DNA of 20,094 bases. Origin: Thermoplasmata archaeon (GTDB taxonomy: Archaea > Thermoplasmatota > Thermoplasmata > Thermoplasmatales > GCA-001856825). The notes beneath the pieces are model-generated. The model was not told the origin of the DNA and ran no database searches. It saw only the letters and a program-made list of their open reading frames with translations. The stretch's first letter is position 1, and the number at the start of each line of letters is the position of its first letter. Below, piece after piece: positions 7,230-15,678 of this stretch. The position numbers and the translations under genes were made by a program. The DNA is taken from contig JAKBNO010000105.1 in the NCBI GenBank assembly GCA_021831005.1, positions 1 through 20,094 on the forward strand, written 5' to 3'.

Positions 7230-8222
7230 TCACTCCGCTGCCTTTGAAGTCCCTTTACTTGATTTCTTCATTTCCTCCAGTCGTCTTCTTCTTGAAAACA
7301 GATGTGACCTAATGTTGGGGTCGATGATCTGTGCCATCCCTTCTCCCATCAAACTGAAGCCCATCACGATCAGGAAGAGGAAGAAAGCAGGTATCAGACC
7401 TTCGAGGGGGTCCGAATAGAGACTCTGAGTGAGGACGGAGGACATTATCCCGAGTTCAGGCTGGTTCACAGGAATTCCGATGTTCAAAAATCCCAGGGTG
7501 GAAAGGGTAAGCATAGCAGTTCCAATATCCATGGTAGCATAAACCACGAGTGTCGTTGCAATATTTGGCAAGATACCTTTTACAAGTATCTTTGAAAATT
7601 TGGTATTGAGAACCTTTGACATGGTAATGAAATCGCTTGCTGCGACTTGGAGTGTGCTCCCTCTGACCAGTCTCACATAAGGGGGCCACCAAACGAAAAT
7701 GATAGAGAACGCTGCATTAAATAGACTAGGTCCTAATGTCGCTGCAACTGCCATCGACATTATGAGTGGAGGGAATGCGAAGAAAAGGTCCGTCAGTCTC
7801 ATTATGATCTCTTCTACAATTCCCCTGAAATAACCCGCAATCGTTCCAAGCAGGAGTCCTACCAAGGCGGAAATAAGAACGATGAAGATAGCCAGACCAA
7901 TATCAATAGGGATGGCTGCGATCACCCTAGAAAATATATCCCTCCCAAGTTGGTCTGTCCCGAACAGATGATGGACGCTCGGAGGCGCATTTACATCTGA
8001 CAAGTTAATCTTCAAGGGATTGTAAGGTACGATATGATTTCCAAAAATAAAATATGCGATTCCTATCGATACAAATATTACTATCATTACGAAACCGGTG
8101 GCAGAGAGTCTGTTGCTCATCACGATTTCTGTTGATTTCTTGATGAGGCGTTTCAATTTTGGCGCAAAATGTTTCGGCTTGATCTTTATACCGTCTATCG
8201 ATTTCTTGAGGAATGGTTTCAT
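7230..8222 (-). CDS. dppC: ABC peptide importer, permease subunit DppC/OppC-like
   Basis: One of two membrane subunits of a dipeptide/oligopeptide/nickel-type ABC importer. The 330 residues begin with a basic cytoplasmic region and a first helix (about 41-60), then the HLFGTDQLGRDIFSRV signature typical of DppC (85-100), further helices, and a C-terminal basic tail. The cytoplasmic coupling (EAA) loop is at about 197-220, ending in KGILPNI. Its first half is divergent: the usual Glu-Ala-Ala is Thr-Met-Ser and the conserved Gly is Asn, while the Ile-Leu-Pro end is kept. The ATG overlaps the dppB stop (ATGA), with a GGTGAG ribosome site inside the end of dppB. The matching ATPases are not downstream, where a convergent signal peptidase lies; the closest candidates are at 16964-18947 on the other strand. 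Confidence 0.92.
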   Translation of the reverse strand: MKPFLKKSIDGIKIKPKHFAPKLKRLIKKSTEIVMSNRLSATGFVMIVIFVSIGIAYFIFGNHIVPYNPLKINLSDVNAPPSVHHLFGTDQLGRDIFSRVIAAIPIDIGLAIFIVLISALVGLLLGTIAGYFRGIVEEIIMRLTDLFFAFPPLIMSMAVAATLGPSLFNAAFSIIFVWWPPYVRLVRGSTLQVAASDFITMSKVLNTKFSKILVKGILPNIATTLVVYATMDIGTAMLTLSTLGFLNIGIPVNQPELGIMSSVLTQSLYSDPLEGLIPAFFLFLIVMGFSLMGEGMAQIIDPNIRSHLFSRRRRLEEMKKSSKGTSKAAE

Positions 8223-9253
8223 TCCTCACCACCGAGTCGTATTCTAGGGTCTAAGGTTGCGTACATTATGTCTGCAATGAGGTTCGCGACTATGACCAAT
8301 ATCGTGAAGACAATCACTATGAATATCAGGACTGGATAATCGTCGTTTGCAATAGCAGTATATGCAAATTTTCCAATACCGGGCCATGAAAAGATCTCCT
8401 CTACAACTACGTCCCCCGTAATCAACCATCCAAACATGACGGCGATGACCGTGTTGCTTTCAACGAGTCCATTTCTGAGTATGTGTCTCCTGTTGACGCT
8501 TCTTTCATCGAGTCCCCTGGCCCTTGCAGACTTAACGTACGGCAGCCACTTCACACCGAGAATGCCATTCCTGCTTATCCTGGTGATTATACCAAAATTG
8601 AGGAATGCAAGTACAAGTGCAGGGAGAATTATGTGGTATATCCCGTCAAAGAAGTCCGGGAAATTTAGGGTCAACAATGAATCAAGAATGGAGAGCCCAG
8701 TAATGTGTGTAGGAGGAATAGTTATTGCAGAAAACATGCCTCCGGACGGGAAAATTGGGATGTAAGACGAGAATATGATTATTGCAAGGATGCTAACCAA
8801 AAATGTTGGTGCCGCCCATGCACCAGTGTAAAGAATCCTAATAGCAGCGTCTTTCTTGGTGCCGAAGTTTATAGCAGATATGTAACCAAGTCCCACTCCC
8901 AAGATCACAATTATCACAAGGGATGTGAGGATTAATTCGATCGTATTGGGAAAGTATAGAAATATCTCGTAGCTTATGGGCAGATTCGTAACTGGGTCCG
9001 TCCCATAATTTCCTGTGAAAAAGTCCTTGATGAACAGTGAGAGCTGAAACCAAATAGGTTTGTCCAGTCCGTAACGATTGATTACGTAAGCTATTGTTGC
9101 AGGCCTTGCCTTCGGTCCTGCCCACAAGGCTGCAGGATTTTTACTAAGATAATGAGAAATTAAAAAAACAATAATAATAGTTCCCAGCACCACCAGTACC
9201 GAGAGGGCTGCCCTTTTGAGGATGAAGTATGCTAGTTCCCGTTTCCCCTCCAA
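8219..9253 (-). CDS. dppB: ABC peptide importer, permease subunit DppB/OppB-like
   Basis: The partner membrane subunit of DppC in a peptide-type ABC importer. In the 344 residues: the N-terminal helix (about 14-34), the periplasm-side domain with INRYGLDKPIWFQ (58-70) and GNYGTD (81-86) typical of DppB, a block of helices, and a good EAA loop (about 239-262: PYVKSARARGLDERSVNRRH then LRN). The C-terminus has EEIFSWPGIG (285-294) and ends near LDPRIRLG. Translation most likely starts at the TTG at 9253: a strong GGTGATC ribosome site (9256-9262 on the plus-strand numbering) begins immediately after the stop of the binding-protein gene and sits 2-4 bases before this codon. The gap to that gene is 9 bases, so binding protein, DppB and DppC form one operon. 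Confidence 0.93.
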   Translation of the reverse strand: MEGKRELAYFILKRAALSVLVVLGTIIIVFLISHYLSKNPAALWAGPKARPATIAYVINRYGLDKPIWFQLSLFIKDFFTGNYGTDPVTNLPISYEIFLYFPNTIELILTSLVIIVILGVGLGYISAINFGTKKDAAIRILYTGAWAAPTFLVSILAIIIFSSYIPIFPSGGMFSAITIPPTHITGLSILDSLLTLNFPDFFDGIYHIILPALVLAFLNFGIITRISRNGILGVKWLPYVKSARARGLDERSVNRRHILRNGLVESNTVIAVMFGWLITGDVVVEEIFSWPGIGKFAYTAIANDDYPVLIFIVIVFTILVIVANLIADIMYATLDPRIRLGGEE

Positions 9254-9255
9254 TA

Positions 9256-9262
9256 GATCACC
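9256..9262 (-). promoter_or_regulatory. Ribosome binding site that fixes the dppB TTG start
   Basis: Minus-strand GGTGATC, complementary to the archaeal 16S 3' end, lies in the 9-base gap between the binding-protein stop and the TTG of dppB. It is the main reason for accepting the TTG start. Confidence 0.7.
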
Positions 9263-11164
9263 TTATGTAAACCGCACTGTATTGTAGTACATAAAGTAGC
9301 CTGCACCGGAACCAGCTGCATTGGGAATCATTCCCGATACGTCTGTGGTGTGAACCTGGAGGAAGTACGGTACGTAGAGCCATGCCATTGTGTAGTTCGT
9401 GTACATCGTATATGTTATGTATGTAAGGTTCTGTGCAATCACAGCTGTATTGAATGTCGTGCTAGCATTGACCGTCCAGTTGAATACCGTATTGTTGTAG
9501 TATCCCGTTCCATTGTAGTAGCCGTCTGCAAGATTGTATACGTAGTCAATGGCGGCTGAATAGTCCTCCGTGTAGTAGTTTATTCCCATCGGATAATCGG
9601 AAGTGTTCCCCAGGTAGCCGTATATCCATGACGAATAGGGTGTGTTTGTGAGCGCTTTCAGTGTCACATTCATTCCTATGGCGGAGAGATCCTGCTGTAT
9701 TATTTGCGCAGCGAGAACCTGCGATGAGTCTTCGGAATCATACAGGAAATTGACGGCCGGTATGGTTCCATTCGCACCTTTAAGCACTGTTCCATTCGGC
9801 AGTATTGCATTGTATCCAGCCATATTCAAGTAGGTTGCTGCCAGAGCAGGATCGTAACCGTAAGGTTTGAGTGATGTGACGTTCGAAGTGTATCCTTGGG
9901 ACTGCATGTACTGAAGTTCAGAAGGTGTAAGATTGGAGATGGATCGGTTGTAGTACTGGAATCCAGGCGGGACAGGTCCTATCCATTGCACTCCATCTCC
10001 GGCAAAAGCTGCGTTGATCATTCCAGTGTAATTGAGGGCATAAGTGACAGCTGCTCTCACATCAAGTCCTGATGCGCCGGTGAATGGTGCCACATTCTGG
10101 TCCATGAATACGTAGTACGCATTTTCTGATGAGCCAAACTTTATCGGAAGCAGGGATGCATTTACCCCCTTGATATTCTGGGTCTTGTTAAGATAATTTA
10201 CTGGGAGTTGAACTATCTGTGCCTTGCCAGCCTGCAAATCCGACATCATAGCGGATGCCTGTTTGTATTCAATTGCAATGTACTTTATGTGTGGTGGACT
10301 TATTGCATCGTTCATCTGGCTTGAGGAAAGGTTCAGTCCCCAATAGCTTGGGTTCTCTTTGAGTGTTATGCTCTGCCCGGTTGTAATCGAATTTATCTCA
10401 TAGAATCCAGTTCCGACTGCATGGTCTGCCATATATGAATTAGGAGTTCCCTGAACGACCCCATTTCCGTTACCATCTACCACTTTTGGATCCACTGCTG
10501 CAGCCATTGGCGTGGTAAGCGTCATTAGGAAAGCGTTGTAAGGAAGGTATCCGTTGTATCCAAATCCCATGTGGATTTTCAACTCATATGGGTTGACAAC
10601 CTGCACCGACTGGTTGACATTGCTCATCACCGCAATTGAAGATGCGTTCGGATTTACAAAGTTAGAAGTAGTATTCAAGAAGGTTGCTGTAACATTGTAG
10701 GTGTTGTTTATAGGAGCTGACGAACCGGTATTGTTGGTCGCCAAATTCTGTCCGAGAATGAATTCAGGTGCCTGGTAAAGAATCATATTTCTGTAAAGCG
10801 AATACCACATAACGTATGCATTGAAAGCGTCTCCATTAGAGAACGTGACATTGTGTCTGAGGTAGAATGTGTAGTTCATTCCATTCGAAGAGACTGACCA
10901 GTTCTGAGCCAACACCGGAACAAATGAAGTTTCGCTTGTTCCGTTAGGGGCGACCAATCCCTGATAGACTTGGTTCATTATCTCCCAGCCTGGAGTCGTG
11001 AACGTCACTGCAGGATCGAGGGAATCGTATGGTTCTGGTTCCTCCACTACTAGCGTTTGAGGTGTGGTTGTCTTTTTATAATTGACCTCATAGACAGCCA
11101 CTGCAGCGCCAATCACAATTATTACGACTACAACAACTATTATTCCCAACAAGGATTTCTTCAT
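9263..11164 (-). CDS. Extracytoplasmic family 5 substrate-binding protein (DppA/OppA-like)
   Basis: Captures peptides (or another family 5 ligand) outside the membrane and hands them to DppBC. The 633 residues start with an uncleaved-looking membrane anchor (Lys-Lys, then a hydrophobic run 5-28) and no lipobox Cys, as usual for archaeal binding proteins. Family features follow: SLDPAVTFTTPGWEIMNQVY (48-67), LAQNWSVSSNG, and the LRHNVTFSNGDAFNAY block corresponding to the LRdGvkFsDG motif of the family. It is larger than the typical 500-560 residues. N-X-S/T sequons are unusually dense, about 27 by hand count, pointing to heavy N-glycosylation of the outer domain. It is the first gene of the importer operon, with a BRE/TATA promoter at 11191-11207. 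Ligand specificity cannot be read from the sequence; peptides are the default. Confidence 0.92.
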   Translation of the reverse strand: MKKSLLGIIVVVVVIIVIGAAVAVYEVNYKKTTTPQTLVVEEPEPYDSLDPAVTFTTPGWEIMNQVYQGLVAPNGTSETSFVPVLAQNWSVSSNGMNYTFYLRHNVTFSNGDAFNAYVMWYSLYRNMILYQAPEFILGQNLATNNTGSSAPINNTYNVTATFLNTTSNFVNPNASSIAVMSNVNQSVQVVNPYELKIHMGFGYNGYLPYNAFLMTLTTPMAAAVDPKVVDGNGNGVVQGTPNSYMADHAVGTGFYEINSITTGQSITLKENPSYWGLNLSSSQMNDAISPPHIKYIAIEYKQASAMMSDLQAGKAQIVQLPVNYLNKTQNIKGVNASLLPIKFGSSENAYYVFMDQNVAPFTGASGLDVRAAVTYALNYTGMINAAFAGDGVQWIGPVPPGFQYYNRSISNLTPSELQYMQSQGYTSNVTSLKPYGYDPALAATYLNMAGYNAILPNGTVLKGANGTIPAVNFLYDSEDSSQVLAAQIIQQDLSAIGMNVTLKALTNTPYSSWIYGYLGNTSDYPMGINYYTEDYSAAIDYVYNLADGYYNGTGYYNNTVFNWTVNASTTFNTAVIAQNLTYITYTMYTNYTMAWLYVPYFLQVHTTDVSGMIPNAAGSGAGYFMYYNTVRFT

Positions 11165-11190
11165 GTTGTATCATAAATTCAAAGAAATAA

Positions 11191-11207
11191 ATTATTTAAA
11201 GTTTCTC
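11191..11207 (-). promoter_or_regulatory. BRE/TATA promoter of the importer operon
   Basis: Minus-strand GAGAAACTTTAAATAAT: a purine-rich BRE-like block directly followed by a TATA box centred about 32 bases before the ATG at 11164, predicting a leader of about 7 bases without a Shine-Dalgarno site. The same GAAACT plus TATA arrangement appears at 15764-15781 and 19541-19555. Two A/T-rich repeated blocks lie just upstream (11217-11235 and 11243-11259) and may be operator sites. Confidence 0.6.
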
Positions 11208-11291
11208 GTAAACATCATTGCATTTTTTCCATTTTCCAATGTTTTTCATCAAATCTGAGGATTTTTCGTTGCTTCTTTGATTGCAAACCAT

Positions 11292-12740
11292 CTACCACTT
11301 AGAGATTATGACCTTTCTCTCTGTGAAGAACAGAACATTGTCATCTCCCCCCTGCGGGTGAAGATCCCCGAAGAATGAGTCCTTCCTGCCAGAGAATGGA
11401 TAGAATGCAATTGGTGCAGCGACCCCAACATTCACTCCAATGTTTCCCGCATCAACCCCTTCTGAGAACTTTCTCGCATTGAGTCCAGAAGTAGTGTATA
11501 TGGTAGATGCGTTCCCATATCTGCTCTTGTTCATCACTTCAATTGCATCATCCAGGGACTCTGCGGTGTAGAAAGAGGCAACTGGGCCAAATATTTCTTC
11601 ATTCATGAGCGTCATTCCCTCCTCTACCCTATCAAATATCGAGGGTCCCAGGAAGAAACCTTTCGGGTATTTGGCACTCCTTGACATCCTTCCATCGAGT
11701 ACTATTTTTCCACCTTCTTCAATTCCAATATCTATGTAGTTCTCTACCCTCTCCAAGTGTTCTTTTCTGATGAGAGGTCCCATGTCTGTTCCGCTTTCCA
11801 TTCCATAGCCAAGTTTTAATTCGGCTGCCTTCTTCTTAAATGCCTTCAAGACTCTGTCGTGATTTTCATCGAGGGTAACTAAGACAGATCCTGCAAGACA
11901 TCTCTCACCCGCATTGCCGTAAAATGAACCGATTATATTGTTGATGCTCCCTTCTAAGTCTGCGTCCGGCATGACCATGACATAATTCTTTGCCGATGCC
12001 CCTCCCTGGACGCGTTTCTTATTTGATGTTCCCTTTTTGTAAACGTATTCTGCCACAGGAGTAGATCCAACGAAGCTCACTCCGACCACTTTTTTATTCT
12101 CGAGAATGTAGTCGACTGCCTCTTTGCCTCCGTTGATCTGCTGAATGACTCCTTCAGGAAATCCAGCTTCGGAGATCAGATTCATTATCATTTCCATGCT
12201 CATCGGAGTTTTCTCAGAAGGTTTGATCACAACTGTGTTCCCCAAGGCCACTGCGTAAGGCAGGAACCAGAATGGTATCATGACAGGAAAGTTGAATGGA
12301 GATATAACTGCGAAGACACCCAGGGGTACTCTTACCAGCTCCTCATCTATACCAGTTGCTATCTGTTTGTTGCTCTTGCCCATTATCTGGTAACTTGCAG
12401 CAGCAGCCGACTCGACATTTTGAATTGCTCGTACGACGTCACCCTTGGACTCTTCGAATGTCTTTCCGTGTTCGATAGTGGTGACTTCTGCTATCTTGTC
12501 CAAGTTGTTCCACAACAAGTTTTCTAGTCTGAAGAGATACTTGATCCTGTCCGATATCGGAACCCGCTGCCACTTCAACTGGGCATCGTGGGCGTCGTCT
12601 ATCGCTCCATCGATCTCCCGCCTTCTTCCTTCCCTGACTGCAGCGATTTTCTTTCCAAAAGCGGGGTTGAAAACTTCGTACTTTTCTTTTCCATCTCCTT
12701 CTTCAAATTTTCCATTTACATAATTCATAATACTTTTCAT
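11292..12740 (-). CDS. mmsA: Methylmalonate/malonate-semialdehyde dehydrogenase (CoA-acylating)
   Basis: Converts malonate semialdehyde or methylmalonate semialdehyde with CoA and NAD+ to acetyl-CoA or propionyl-CoA plus CO2. The 482 residues show the features separating this family from ordinary aldehyde dehydrogenases: the Glu base of ELGG is absent, replaced by QGGASAKNYVMVMPDAD (245-261); the nucleophile Cys281 sits in AGERCLAG; and the C-terminus has the diagnostic YPFSGRKDSFFGDLHPQG (447-464). Oxyanion Asn150 (SPFNFP) and Glu382 (EEIFGP) are present. The ATG is immediately adjacent to the stop of the upstream aminotransferase (no spacer), so the aminotransferase would make the semialdehyde used here, a beta-alanine or beta-aminoisobutyrate degradation module. 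A second in-frame ATG four codons later is a possible alternative start. Confidence 0.93.
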   Translation of the reverse strand: MKSIMNYVNGKFEEGDGKEKYEVFNPAFGKKIAAVREGRRREIDGAIDDAHDAQLKWQRVPISDRIKYLFRLENLLWNNLDKIAEVTTIEHGKTFEESKGDVVRAIQNVESAAAASYQIMGKSNKQIATGIDEELVRVPLGVFAVISPFNFPVMIPFWFLPYAVALGNTVVIKPSEKTPMSMEMIMNLISEAGFPEGVIQQINGGKEAVDYILENKKVVGVSFVGSTPVAEYVYKKGTSNKKRVQGGASAKNYVMVMPDADLEGSINNIIGSFYGNAGERCLAGSVLVTLDENHDRVLKAFKKKAAELKLGYGMESGTDMGPLIRKEHLERVENYIDIGIEEGGKIVLDGRMSRSAKYPKGFFLGPSIFDRVEEGMTLMNEEIFGPVASFYTAESLDDAIEVMNKSRYGNASTIYTTSGLNARKFSEGVDAGNIGVNVGVAAPIAFYPFSGRKDSFFGDLHPQGGDDNVLFFTERKVIISKW

Positions 12741-14099
12741 TTAGAACACTTCGTTGTCGGATATTTTCAAACATTCATTCAATGTATCAAGCCCTCTATC
12801 GAGTTCTTCTTCTGTGATTATCAACGGTGGGGCAATGATGAAATGGTTCAACCAGTTGTTCAAGTAGACTCCTTTTTCCATAGCCGATCTGGAAACCCGG
12901 TCCGTCATTAGCGGTTTACCTTCAATTTTCTCTTCATAGGAGTTGAACGGAGTTTTCTTTTCCCTGTCCTTTACAAGTTCCACTGCTCCGAATAGCCCGA
13001 TACTCCTCACATCCCCCACGGACTTGTGTTCATCTCTAATTTCCGTCAACCTTTTTTTGAGTTTCTTGCCCAATTCCTTGGATCTTTCTATAAGGTTCTT
13101 GTCCTTGTACTCCTCAATTGCCGCCTTTGCTGCAGCAAGGGAGACTGGATGGGCCTCATAGGTGTGGCCATGAGCGAAGTAATTGCTCTCGAAGTAATCG
13201 GAAATTCTCTTGCTAGTTGCCATGAGCGAAAGTGGCAGATATGCGCCAGTTATTCCCTTGGCCGTGGTAATAATGTCCGGCTCTATTCCCCAGTTTTCGA
13301 CTGCGAACCACTTGCCAGTCCTTCCCCATCCACTCATTACTTCGTCGGCAATCAGCAGAACATCATTTTCTTTTGTGATTTCCCTTATTCTCTGCAAATA
13401 TCCATCGGGCGGTATGATAACTCCATTAGTACCAGTGACAGGCTCTACAATCATGCCACCTATGTTCCCTTCATTTCTAATCAGGTACTGATTATAATCG
13501 GCACATGCCAAATTGCACTCTGGAAACTTCAAATTGAGGGGGCATCTATAACAGTTGGGAGGAATTGAGTGTACGACCCCTGGAATAGAATAATAGGTGT
13601 CCACAGGGAATCTTCTGAAATCGCCTGTCAAAGTTATGCTTCCTGATGTAGATCCGTGATATGAATTATAATTGGAAATTATTTTTGTCTTTCTTTCCTT
13701 TTGGAAAAACATTCTGACAGTCTTGATTGCAGCCTCATTTGCTTCTGTTCCAGAGGAGCCGAAAAAGTATTTCGAAAGAGATCGAGGGAGAATACCCTTC
13801 AGTAGCAAGGCCACCTCCGCCCTGATCGCCGTTGCATAACCAGGTTGAACATACTCAAATTTGTCGAGTTGGTTAGAAATTGCTTCCCTGATCTTACGGT
13901 TTCCGTGGCCCAGATTCGAGCACATAAGTTGCGACGAGAAGTCAAGATAACTTTTCCCATTCGAATCGGTAAAGTGAGAACCCTCTGCGCTGCTCACAGT
14001 AAGGGGAGACCATCCATCTTGCTTTCTCCATGTCCCAAAAGTTAGGTCGGTACAAATTTTACTAACTTGTTGCAATTTATCAGGATTATTTCCCGACAT
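12741..14099 (-). CDS. Class III aminotransferase, omega-amino acid (beta-alanine/taurine):pyruvate type
   Basis: PLP enzyme predicted to move the terminal amino group of a beta- or omega-amino acid to pyruvate. The 452 residues contain GSSGTEANEAA (114-124), SYHG (146-149), Asp252 in IADEVMSGWGRTGKW, and the Schiff-base Lys281 in TTAKGITGAYLPL. The C-terminal FIIAPPLIITEEELD matches the pyruvate-dependent omega-aminotransferases. It also carries the Cys cluster seen in that subgroup: Cys183, Cys186, Cys195 and Cys199 in NCYRCPLNLKFPECNLAC, which could be structural or metal-binding; its role is unclear. It lies directly before the malonate-semialdehyde dehydrogenase with no gap, which favours beta-alanine (or 3-aminoisobutyrate) as substrate. 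A TATA box 24 bases upstream of the ATG suggests a leaderless message. Taurine or an aliphatic diamine are alternatives. Confidence 0.9.
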   Translation of the reverse strand: MSGNNPDKLQQVSKICTDLTFGTWRKQDGWSPLTVSSAEGSHFTDSNGKSYLDFSSQLMCSNLGHGNRKIREAISNQLDKFEYVQPGYATAIRAEVALLLKGILPRSLSKYFFGSSGTEANEAAIKTVRMFFQKERKTKIISNYNSYHGSTSGSITLTGDFRRFPVDTYYSIPGVVHSIPPNCYRCPLNLKFPECNLACADYNQYLIRNEGNIGGMIVEPVTGTNGVIIPPDGYLQRIREITKENDVLLIADEVMSGWGRTGKWFAVENWGIEPDIITTAKGITGAYLPLSLMATSKRISDYFESNYFAHGHTYEAHPVSLAAAKAAIEEYKDKNLIERSKELGKKLKKRLTEIRDEHKSVGDVRSIGLFGAVELVKDREKKTPFNSYEEKIEGKPLMTDRVSRSAMEKGVYLNNWLNHFIIAPPLIITEEELDRGLDTLNECLKISDNEVF

Positions 14100-14118
14100 A
14101 ATGGATACAATTAAACAA

Positions 14119-14129
14119 AGTATATCAAT
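14119..14129 (-). promoter_or_regulatory. TATA box of the aminotransferase-mmsA operon
   Basis: Minus-strand ATTGATATACT centred about 24 bases upstream of the ATG at 14099, a spacing that fits a leaderless transcript. No ribosome binding site is seen before the ATG. Confidence 0.5.
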
Positions 14130-14178
14130 TATTTCAAAGATGCGAACAAGCGATAATGTGAACCTTTTCTAAGTTTTT

Positions 14179-14253
14179 AAAATAAAACCTAGCGCACCAG
14201 ATGATGCCTCTAGGGGCTGTCTCTTCCAAACTCGTCTACAAGTAGAAAAAAAT
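14179..14253 (-). terminator. Probable terminator(s) of the HemL-like aminotransferase gene
   Basis: Reading leftwards from the gene end (14265), the transcript first meets a run of seven T (14246-14252). Further on it meets a stem-loop with arms CCTAG/CTAGG (14188-14192 and 14210-14214, with an inner GCA/TGC pairing) followed by TTTTATTTT (14179-14187). Either the U-tract alone or the hairpin plus U-tract could end transcription. Confidence 0.45.
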
Positions 14254-14264
14254 AATAAAATATT

Positions 14265-15641
14265 TCAGTTTTCTCTATTGTAATCCTTTATGGAGTCTCT
14301 GAGAGCGTTCAAGAAAACCTCGACATCTGCATCAGTGTGTACGGTTGATAAGGGTATTCTCTCTGCACCGTCTGGATGATAATATATTCCTTTTTGTAAC
14401 ATTTTCTGTTGGACTCCCTTGTATTTGTTCCAGTCCATTATGATGCTATCCCTGTAGTTCGTCACCCTCGTTTGTTCAGTGAATACAAATGTCAGTAACC
14501 CAGTCTCGTAGTTGACAAACATTGGCTCGTTGAGATCCTCTGCTACCTCTTCAATTGCCCTCCCCATCCTTCTAGTCAGTCTCCCAAGGTGGCTGTACGC
14601 CTCAAATTCATTTGTTTCCAGTATCTTCAAGTTGGCAACTGAAGCAGCCAGTGAGATCGGATGTCCGTAGTAAGTTCCTCCGTATCCCACACCATTTCCA
14701 ATAAGATCCATGTATTCTCTCTTTCCAGATATTGCTGATATCGGATATCCATTACTCAGTGATTTTGCCCACGAAGAAAGATCGGGCGTTACGCCATATA
14801 GTTTCTGAGCGCCACCCTCGCTGACCCTGAAGCCTGTGATAACTTCATCGAAAATCAACAGGATATTGTATTCGTCAGCGAGCTCCCTGACACCCTTCAG
14901 ATAACCCGGTTCGGGGGAAACGAGTGTGGAATTCGCCATGATCGGTTCCATTATTATCGCCGCTATTTCGTTTCCTCTAATCCTCAGAATTTTCGAAAGG
15001 CTCCCAAGGTCGTTCCAAGTAGACACAACTACGGTATCCATTACACCCTGTGGTATACCAGCTGAATACGGAAGCGATTTTGGAAACCACTTTAGTCCCG
15101 CAACAGGCGCAGGAGCTTCCACCGAAACCGCTCCATAGTCGTGAAGCCCGTGATAGTGTCCTTCGAACTTAAGAATCATATCTTTTCCAGTAGCTGCCCT
15201 TGCGATTCTAAGTGCATTAAATGTTGCGTCTGATCCGCTCAGAGCAAAATTGACCATGTCCTGCGTCCTTACGAACTTCTTGAATTCCTTGGCGAGTTTG
15301 TACTCCAGTTCGTTTGGAGTTCCGTACAAATCTCCGTTCTTTATGTATTTCCTTACAGCAGCAGTAATTTTTTCATTTGCATGCCCATTTATCAATGGCC
15401 CGAATGCCATCAAGAAATCAATATATTCATTCCCATCGACATCCCACATTCTAGTCCCCTTGGCCCTCCTCATGAATATCGGGTAGTCGTCCCAAGAGCT
15501 CGTCCTCATCAACGAACTTGCACCAGTTGGAATGTATCTCTTTGTCTTTTTGAAAAGATTAAGTGACCTCTTCGTCTCAAAATGTTTCACATTTTCTGGA
15601 ACTTTTATTAAGTCTTTATGAGTTTCATTCCCACTTTCCAT
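14265..15641 (-). CDS. Class III PLP enzyme of the glutamate-1-semialdehyde aminomutase (HemL) family, function unassigned
   Basis: A 458-residue PLP enzyme closest in layout to HemL: SGSDATFNALRIAR (135-148), HYHG (162-165), Asp265 in IFDEVITGFRVSEGGAQ, PDLSSWAKS with Schiff-base Lys293, and GGTYYGHP (321-328). It departs from true aminomutases at several points: Gly-Thr-Glu-Ala is Gly-Ser-Asp-Ala, the Gly-rich stretch after the Lys (GGG.P) is Ser-Leu-Ser-Asn-Gly-Tyr-Pro, and the Gly/Ser-rich gating loop is replaced by EAPAPVAGLKWFP (175-187). No other heme-synthesis gene is nearby. It is therefore more likely an aminotransferase or aminomutase for a beta- or omega-amino acid, in keeping with the neighbouring catabolic genes. 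It is divergent from the lysine-6-dehydrogenase-like gene and followed by likely terminators, so it is probably transcribed alone. Confidence 0.85.
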   Translation of the reverse strand: MESGNETHKDLIKVPENVKHFETKRSLNLFKKTKRYIPTGASSLMRTSSWDDYPIFMRRAKGTRMWDVDGNEYIDFLMAFGPLINGHANEKITAAVRKYIKNGDLYGTPNELEYKLAKEFKKFVRTQDMVNFALSGSDATFNALRIARAATGKDMILKFEGHYHGLHDYGAVSVEAPAPVAGLKWFPKSLPYSAGIPQGVMDTVVVSTWNDLGSLSKILRIRGNEIAAIIMEPIMANSTLVSPEPGYLKGVRELADEYNILLIFDEVITGFRVSEGGAQKLYGVTPDLSSWAKSLSNGYPISAISGKREYMDLIGNGVGYGGTYYGHPISLAASVANLKILETNEFEAYSHLGRLTRRMGRAIEEVAEDLNEPMFVNYETGLLTFVFTEQTRVTNYRDSIIMDWNKYKGVQQKMLQKGIYYHPDGAERIPLSTVHTDADVEVFLNALRDSIKDYNREN

Positions 15642-15678
15642 AATTTCACAACCATATATGGATTGATATTCCTAGAGG

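Noticed and set aside
7221..7232. A terminator between the convergent signal peptidase and dppC genes
   Set aside because: The stop codons abut with no spacer, and no hairpin or T-run is seen beyond either gene end within the non-coding sequence, because there is none.
13026..13568. Plus-strand open frame of 180 codons opposite the omega-aminotransferase
   Set aside because: Lies wholly antisense to a well-supported enzyme and shows no family motif.
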